From positions 62,001-126,000 of the forward strand of contig NZ_QLMJ01000015.1 of NCBI RefSeq assembly GCF_003259845.1: a DNA stretch of 64,000 nt. Reading direction: 5' to 3'. Below, one piece after another: positions 59,276-64,000 of this stretch. Origin of the DNA: Actinoplanes lutulentus. Lineage in GTDB: Bacteria; Actinomycetota; Actinomycetes; Mycobacteriales; Micromonosporaceae. The translations under genes were made by a program, and so were the position numbers. Positions within the stretch are counted from its first letter, which is position 1. The number at the start of each line of letters is the position of its first letter. Under the pieces are notes generated by a model that saw only the letters and a list, made by a program, of their open reading frames with translations, had not been told where the DNA came from and did not search any database.

Positions 59276-60153
59276 ACCTGACGTTCTATCCCACGCCGGC
59301 GCGGCCGCAGCGGATAGGGCCGCCCGGCGAGCACCAGCAGGCCGGGGCAGGCGCCGAGCAGTCCGATCACCGCTACCGGCCAGTGGACAGCCGACCCGGC
59401 CAGGCCGCCGATCCGCGGCGGCACGCCGAGGGTGAACGTCTCCGCCCATCGGGTGCCCTCGGCCGGGGTGTGGCACAGCAGCGTGTAGTCCCCGGCCGCC
59501 GGCACGTCGAACGTGCCGATCCAGTCGAACGATGCGAAGTCGCCGTCACCGTAGCTACCCGGCCGGATCGGCAGCGCGTGCACGGCCCGGGTTGCGCCGG
59601 CGCCGGTGACCGTGCAGTCCACCCGGTCCGGCGGGAAGCCGACGGCGAACAGGGCACGCTCACCCGGGACGGTCTCGGTGAAGGAATGCGCCACGCCGGC
59701 GTCGAACCAGTCGCCGCCGTAACCGGGGCTGCTGGTCGCGGCTTCGGCGGCCAGCAGCACGGTCACCGGGGCGAGCAGGCCGCCGACGAAGGCGAGCAGC
59801 ACACCTGCGACCACCACCAGCCCCCGGGGAATGCGCCGGACATGTCGCCGGCGGTGCCCGGCCATAGCACCCAGCAGGCAGCCGGCCACCACCGCGAGCA
59901 TCCACGGCTGCCACACCGGCGCGCGGGGCACCGGGACCGCCCACACCCATGTCGCCACCGACAGCGCCGCACATCCCGCCCCGGCGGCCAGCGCCCGCCA
60001 CCACGACCCGGTCCGGGCCGCGATCATCGTCACGAGCAGCGGCAACGCGCCGATCGGCCACGCCAGCACGTCGCCGAGGTCTTCGCGCTCCTCCCAGCGG
60101 TGCGATAAGGCGTACCCCAGCAAGGGTGCCGGGAGCAGGAAGAGCAACCACAC
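59272..60153 (-). CDS. Membrane protein with an extracytoplasmic beta domain
   Basis: A 293-residue protein. Four membrane segments fill residues 1-145. A domain of about 115 residues follows, rich in beta strands and aromatic residues, with GERALFAVGFPPDRVDCTV, TFDVPAAGDYTLLCHTP and two cysteines; it would face outside. A final membrane segment and an Arg-rich tail end it. Function is not recognised. It is upstream in the same operon as 58559. Confidence 0.7.
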   Translation of the reverse strand: MWLLFLLPAPLLGYALSHRWEEREDLGDVLAWPIGALPLLVTMIAARTGSWWRALAAGAGCAALSVATWVWAVPVPRAPVWQPWMLAVVAGCLLGAMAGHRRRHVRRIPRGLVVVAGVLLAFVGGLLAPVTVLLAAEAATSSPGYGGDWFDAGVAHSFTETVPGERALFAVGFPPDRVDCTVTGAGATRAVHALPIRPGSYGDGDFASFDWIGTFDVPAAGDYTLLCHTPAEGTRWAETFTLGVPPRIGGLAGSAVHWPVAVIGLLGACPGLLVLAGRPYPLRPRRRGIERQV

Positions 60154-60209
60154 CGCGACCGCGCCCCTGCACCTGATTCTGGTGCCTGGGCGGCGGCCGG
60201 GTGCGTCGA

Positions 60210-61880
60210 TCAGAGGCTGCGGGCGGCGTGCCGGCCCGCGTTGCGGCCGGAGAACAGGCAGCCGCCCAGGAACGTGCCCTCCAGGGCGTTGTACCCGTGC
60301 ACACCGCCGCCGCCGAACCCGGCGACCTCACCTGCCGCATACAGGCCCGGCAGCGGCGCGCCGGACAGGTCCAGGGCGCGCGAGTCCAGGTCCGTCTGGA
60401 TGCCACCCAAAGTTTTGCGGGTCAGGATGTGCAGCTTCACGCCGATCAGCGGGCCCGCCGCCGGGTCGAGGATGCGGTGCGGGGTCGCGGTACGCCCGAT
60501 CTTGTCGCCGATGTACCGCCGCGAGTTGTGGATGCCCTGGATCTGGGCGTCCTTGCTGACCTTGTTCGCGACCTGGCCGTCCCGGGCCACGATCTGCGCC
60601 CGCACGGTGGCCGCGTCCAGCAGCGGTTCGTCGGTCAGCTTGTTCATCCCGGCGACCAGTTCCTCCAGGTTGCCGGCGACGACGAAGTCGTCGCCGTGCT
60701 GCTTGAACGCCTCCACCGGGGCCGGGGCGCCCTTGCCGAACAGCCGTTCCTTGATGAACGCCTTACGGTCCGAGGCGGTCAGGTCCGGGTTCTGCTCGGA
60801 GCCCGACAACGCGAACTCCTTCTCGATGATCCGCTGCGACAGGATGAACCACGAGTGGTCGTAGCCGGCGATCTCCGGGGTGGTCCGCAGATATTTCAAA
60901 GTCCCGAGAGTGTCGTAGCTGGGGAAATACGGGGCAGGCAGCCGCCGGCCGAGCGCGTCGAACCACATCGGCGACGGCGCGGACAGGATCCGGATGCCGT
61001 GGCTGGGCCAGACCGGGTTCCAGTTCTGCACGCCCTCGGTGTAGTGCCACATCCGGTCCCGGTTGACCAGCCGCGCCCCGGCCTCCTCGGCGATGCCGAG
61101 CATCCGGCCGTCGACATACGCGGGAACCCCGGTGATCATTTTCGACGGGGCGGTGCCGAGCCGGGCCGGCCAGTACTGGCGTACCAGATCGTGGTTGGCG
61201 CCGATCCCGCCGGTCGTGACGATCACCGCCTGGGCGCGCAGCTCGAAGTCCCCGGTGACGTCCCGGTTCGACGACACACCGCGGGCCGCGTCGTCCGGGG
61301 CCAGCAGCGCGCCGCGCACCCCGACGACCGCGCCGCCCTCGACGATCAGCTCGTCGACGCGGTGCCGGTGGTGAAAACTCAGCAGCCCGGCCGAGGAAGC
61401 ACGATGAGCAGACGCCACGAACGGTGCGACCACCCCGGTGCCCGTACCCCAGGTGATGTGGAACCGGGGCACCGAGTTGCCGTGCCCGTCCGCCCGCAGA
61501 TCGCCGCGCTCGGCCCAGCCGGCGAACGGCAGCCAGCTCAGCCCCAGCGACGACAGCCACGACCGTTTCTCACCGGCGGCGAACTCGACGTACGCGCGCG
61601 CCCACTTCACCGCCTGGGAGTCCTCATCGGCGACCCGGTCGAACCCGGCCGACGCCTGCCAGTCCGACCACGCCAGTTCGATGCTGTCGTTGATCCGGGC
61701 GCGTTTCTGCTCGGGGCTGCCGACGAAGAACAGGCCGCCGAACGACCACCAGGCCTGCCCGCCGAGATTCGCCGCGTTCTCCTGGTCGAGCAGCGCCACC
61801 TTCTTGCCGGCGGCGGTGAGCTCGTGTGCGGCGGCCAGCCCGGCCAGTCCGGCACCCACGACGATCACATCAGCGTCCAC
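60210..61880 (-). CDS. FAD-dependent dehydrogenase (3-ketosteroid dehydrogenase/fumarate reductase family)
   Basis: A 556-residue flavoprotein. The FAD-binding Rossmann motif is VIVVGAGLAGLAAAHEL, followed by DQENAANLGGQAWWSFGG. The second FAD contact is GLYAAGEVAGFGGGGVHGYNALEGTFLGGCLFSGRNAG. This annotation, 'FAD-binding dehydrogenase', is common in actinobacteria and the substrate may be a steroid or another enoyl compound. It is monocistronic here. Confidence 0.9.
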   Translation of the reverse strand: MDADVIVVGAGLAGLAAAHELTAAGKKVALLDQENAANLGGQAWWSFGGLFFVGSPEQKRARINDSIELAWSDWQASAGFDRVADEDSQAVKWARAYVEFAAGEKRSWLSSLGLSWLPFAGWAERGDLRADGHGNSVPRFHITWGTGTGVVAPFVASAHRASSAGLLSFHHRHRVDELIVEGGAVVGVRGALLAPDDAARGVSSNRDVTGDFELRAQAVIVTTGGIGANHDLVRQYWPARLGTAPSKMITGVPAYVDGRMLGIAEEAGARLVNRDRMWHYTEGVQNWNPVWPSHGIRILSAPSPMWFDALGRRLPAPYFPSYDTLGTLKYLRTTPEIAGYDHSWFILSQRIIEKEFALSGSEQNPDLTASDRKAFIKERLFGKGAPAPVEAFKQHGDDFVVAGNLEELVAGMNKLTDEPLLDAATVRAQIVARDGQVANKVSKDAQIQGIHNSRRYIGDKIGRTATPHRILDPAAGPLIGVKLHILTRKTLGGIQTDLDSRALDLSGAPLPGLYAAGEVAGFGGGGVHGYNALEGTFLGGCLFSGRNAGRHAARSL

Positions 61881-62029
61881 GACCTGTTTCCCCTCACCGG
61901 TGACTCACGCCACTCTCAAATACGAGAAGTTATCGGATTTGGCGCCTCAGGGAAAACAGCGAGTGTGTCCTCCCTCGCCCCGCGAAGCCCCACAACGACA
62001 ACACTGACCCCGATCCGGACAATGAAGGA

Positions 62030-63406
62030 GTGCCACCACCGACCGCCGGAACCGCGCAGACCCGCGCCGAACTCACCGCGCTGCGCCCCGACCTGGTGGC
62101 GGCCTACGACGCCGCCCTGCCCGGCGCGAGAGCGGCGATCCTGGAACGCCTGCGGAAGGCGATCGACCGCGAGCCACTGCCGCCGGCCGCCGGCCACACC
62201 AACACCACCGACCCGGTCGAACTGGTCGAAACACGCTGGCCCGGCAGCCGCCTGACGACAGAAATCGACAACAGCGTCGCCAACCTCGCCCTGGCCCGCG
62301 CCAACGCGCGCCCCGGCGAGATGAACAAAAACGGCACCCTCGGCGAAATCGAACAGAGCCTCGTCGACGGACACCCCCTGCACCCCTGCTGCCGCACCCG
62401 CGCCGGCATGACCGTCGCCGACGTCCTCGCCTACGCCCCCGAACACCGCACCGTCATCCGGCTGCGCCGGCTGCGCGTCCCCGCCGAACGCTGGTACGGC
62501 GGCGGCCAGCCCATCCTGTACGCCCACCCGTGGCAAGCCGCCCGCCTGATGGCCCAGTACCCGTGGCTGCAGAGCGCCGGCGTCACCCGCCCGGTACGCC
62601 CCCTGATGTCGCTGCGCACCGTCGCACCGATCAGCGGCGGCCCGCACATCAAGACCGCTGTCGACGTCCAGATGACCTCCGCCGTGCGTACCGTCTCCCC
62701 GGCCGCCGTCCACAACGGCCCGATCCTCTCCACACTCCTGCAGACGATCACCGCCGACCTGCCCATCGACATCCTCGCCGAGACCGCCGCCGGCGCCGTC
62801 ATCACCGACGACGGACCCGACCGCCGCGCCGCCCACCTCATCCGCGAAGCCCCGAAACTGGCACCCGGTGAGACAGCCGTCCCCCTGGGCGTCCTGGCCA
62901 CCTGGAAACGGGCCGGTGACCCGTACCCATGGGTGGAGAAACTGGGCAGAGTGCTGTTCGCGCCGCTGGCGCGCGTGCTGGAACGCGGCGTCGCGCTGGA
63001 AGCGCACGGACAGAACACGATCCTGGTCCTTCGCGGAGATGAACCACAACGGGTTCTCTACCGCGACCTCGGCGGCGTCCGCGTGCACGCCGGCCGGCTC
63101 CGCGCCGCCGGCCTCGACACCCCCGAGCTCATCGGCGACCTGCCCACCGGCGACGAGACCGCACTGCGCACCAAACTCGCCGCGGCCGCCCTCGGCACCG
63201 TCGCCACCCAGATCATCGACGGCCTCGACGCCGACCCCGCCACCCTCTGGCAAACCCTTGCCACGGCCATGCGCGCCGACCCGTCGGCCGACACCGAAGC
63301 CCTGCTCAGCGAACCCCTACCGGTCAAAGCGACCACCGCCATGCGACTCGCCGACGACCCGCTCCAAGACATCTGGACCCACCAGCACAACCCGATGGCG
63401 GCGTGA
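62030..63406 (+). CDS. IucA/IucC family NIS siderophore synthetase
   Basis: A 458-residue ATP-dependent synthetase that joins a carboxylate to an amine or hydroxamate. The motifs are GHPLHPCCRTRAGM (ATP/citrate pocket), YAHPWQ, LMSLRTVAP, KTAVDVQMTSAVRTVSP and HGQNTILV, then YRDLGG. It is shorter than the usual 570-600 residues, mostly before the C-terminal subdomain. GTG 62030 is preceded by GACAAT at 6 nt, so perhaps leaderless. It is followed by a second synthetase 10 bp on, so together they likely assemble one siderophore. Confidence 0.88.
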   Translation: MPPPTAGTAQTRAELTALRPDLVAAYDAALPGARAAILERLRKAIDREPLPPAAGHTNTTDPVELVETRWPGSRLTTEIDNSVANLALARANARPGEMNKNGTLGEIEQSLVDGHPLHPCCRTRAGMTVADVLAYAPEHRTVIRLRRLRVPAERWYGGGQPILYAHPWQAARLMAQYPWLQSAGVTRPVRPLMSLRTVAPISGGPHIKTAVDVQMTSAVRTVSPAAVHNGPILSTLLQTITADLPIDILAETAAGAVITDDGPDRRAAHLIREAPKLAPGETAVPLGVLATWKRAGDPYPWVEKLGRVLFAPLARVLERGVALEAHGQNTILVLRGDEPQRVLYRDLGGVRVHAGRLRAAGLDTPELIGDLPTGDETALRTKLAAAALGTVATQIIDGLDADPATLWQTLATAMRADPSADTEALLSEPLPVKATTAMRLADDPLQDIWTHQHNPMAA

Positions 63407-63416
63407 GAGGCAACCA

Positions 63417-64000
63417 ATGATCATCCGCAGTGTGAGTACCGGACGACTCGCCGCCGCGGCCTCGCACACCGAGGCCGCACTCGCTGTCCACGCACCCGAG
63501 CTCGTGGACGGATTCACCCGCAGCCTGCCGCACGCCGCGGACATCGTCGGACGCCGGCTGCGGGCCGCGCTCGTGCGCGAAGGCCTCACCCCTGCCGTCG
63601 TCGGTGGAACCCAGCACGCCTTCAACCGGGTGGAATATCCGGTGGCCGGGGTCAGCGATCCGGTGGACCTGCTGGCCGGGATCGACAACGGGCCGTTCGC
63701 CGGGGAGATCCGCAACGCGGTGATCAACCTGGCGGTGGCTCTGTCCAGATTTAAGGCGACAAAGAGCGAAGAAAACCCCGACCTCGACGCCATCCGGCTC
63801 GAACGCCTCGCCGTCGCCGGCCACAACCTGCACCCCTGCGGCCGCACCCGCCTCGGCTGGGACACCGGCGACGTCCTGGCCCACGACGTCGAAGCCGGCC
63901 ACACCGCGATCAAGTTCGTCGCGGTCCGCGACGACCACCACCTCGGCGACGACCTCGGAGCGCTGCTCGGCCTCCCGGCAGGACCCGCCGGATACCGCAC
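63417..64000 (+). CDS. Second IucA/IucC family siderophore synthetase (partial)
   Basis: 194 complete codons before the window ends. GAGAGG lies 6 nt before ATG 63417. The family motif AGHNLHPCGRTRLGWDTGDVL is present. The N-terminal part preceding it matches the layout of the first synthetase (NGPFAGEIRNAVINLAVAL). It is co-transcribed with the gene at 62030; the rest of the cluster should follow downstream. Confidence 0.85.
   Translation, partial: MIIRSVSTGRLAAAASHTEAALAVHAPELVDGFTRSLPHAADIVGRRLRAALVREGLTPAVVGGTQHAFNRVEYPVAGVSDPVDLLAGIDNGPFAGEIRNAVINLAVALSRFKATKSEENPDLDAIRLERLAVAGHNLHPCGRTRLGWDTGDVLAHDVEAGHTAIKFVAVRDDHHLGDDLGALLGLPAGPAGYR

Overview
The window looks like a chromosomal segment of a high-GC, spore-forming, probably motile actinomycete of the Micromonosporaceae (Actinoplanes-like) type. 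The basis is very high GC with C/G third codon positions, frequent GTG starts, 4-bp ATGA/GTGA gene overlaps and probable leaderless promoters (TANNNT 6-8 nt before the start codon). It also has a mycothiol-dependent isomerase family gene, an IniC/IniA dynamin pair and a FliA-type flagellar sigma factor. The genus is an inference. I saw no rRNA, tRNA, CRISPR array or insertion sequence.

Left part (1-30.4 kb): ordinary accessory chromosome. It holds a DUF808 membrane protein, two histidine kinase/response regulator pairs (3.6-5.4 and 18.9-20.9 kb) and a frameshifted remnant gene (5.6-6.0 kb). A LysR/DapA-like divergent pair (9.2-11.1 kb) is followed by a YtrA-type GntR regulator with an ABC exporter (11.1-13.1 kb). 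Next come an HTH-ClpN fusion regulator with a clear double operator (14.7-15.5 kb), a drug-type ABC exporter feeding the second two-component system, fliA (21.0-22.1 kb), a PadR regulator between two paralogous membrane proteins (22.1-24.9 kb), an ABC-F protein with a long leader, and UppP.

Centre (30.4-32.2 kb): the replication terminus. A dif site that can be recognised base by base lies at 31806-31833. About 440 bp to its left is a tyrosine recombinase gene whose start codon is covered by a second, highly symmetric site with Xer core geometry (31356-31377). By eye the + strand changes from C-rich to G-rich across this point whatever the gene direction.

Right of dif (32.2-39.2 kb): a run of + strand genes with G/T-ending codons. 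It starts with an unrecognised coiled-coil protein overlapping a dynamin-like GTPase, followed by a small acidic repeat protein, two metallophosphoesterases, a double VOC protein and a DUF6319 protein. From 39.2 to 64 kb come an acyltransferase, a DUF3500 lipoprotein, a MarR-GNAT fusion, and a large LAL regulator divergent from the iniC-iniA-like operon with a third acidic gene. Then follow a UMF1-type MFS transporter with a GntR gene, a PrcB-like protein, ohr/ohrR, TauE/SafE preceded by a coupled 29-residue membrane peptide, a CGNR regulator, an FAD dehydrogenase, and two IucA/IucC siderophore synthetases, the second cut by the window end.

A recurring oddity is short tandem duplication at the ends of genes, spanning or abutting the stop codon (22063, 41325 and 53009), together with slippage-type repeats inside several coding regions. 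The features most worth following up are the dif/recombinase arrangement, the coiled-coil/dynamin pair, and the double palindrome that overlaps the promoter of the HTH-ClpN gene.
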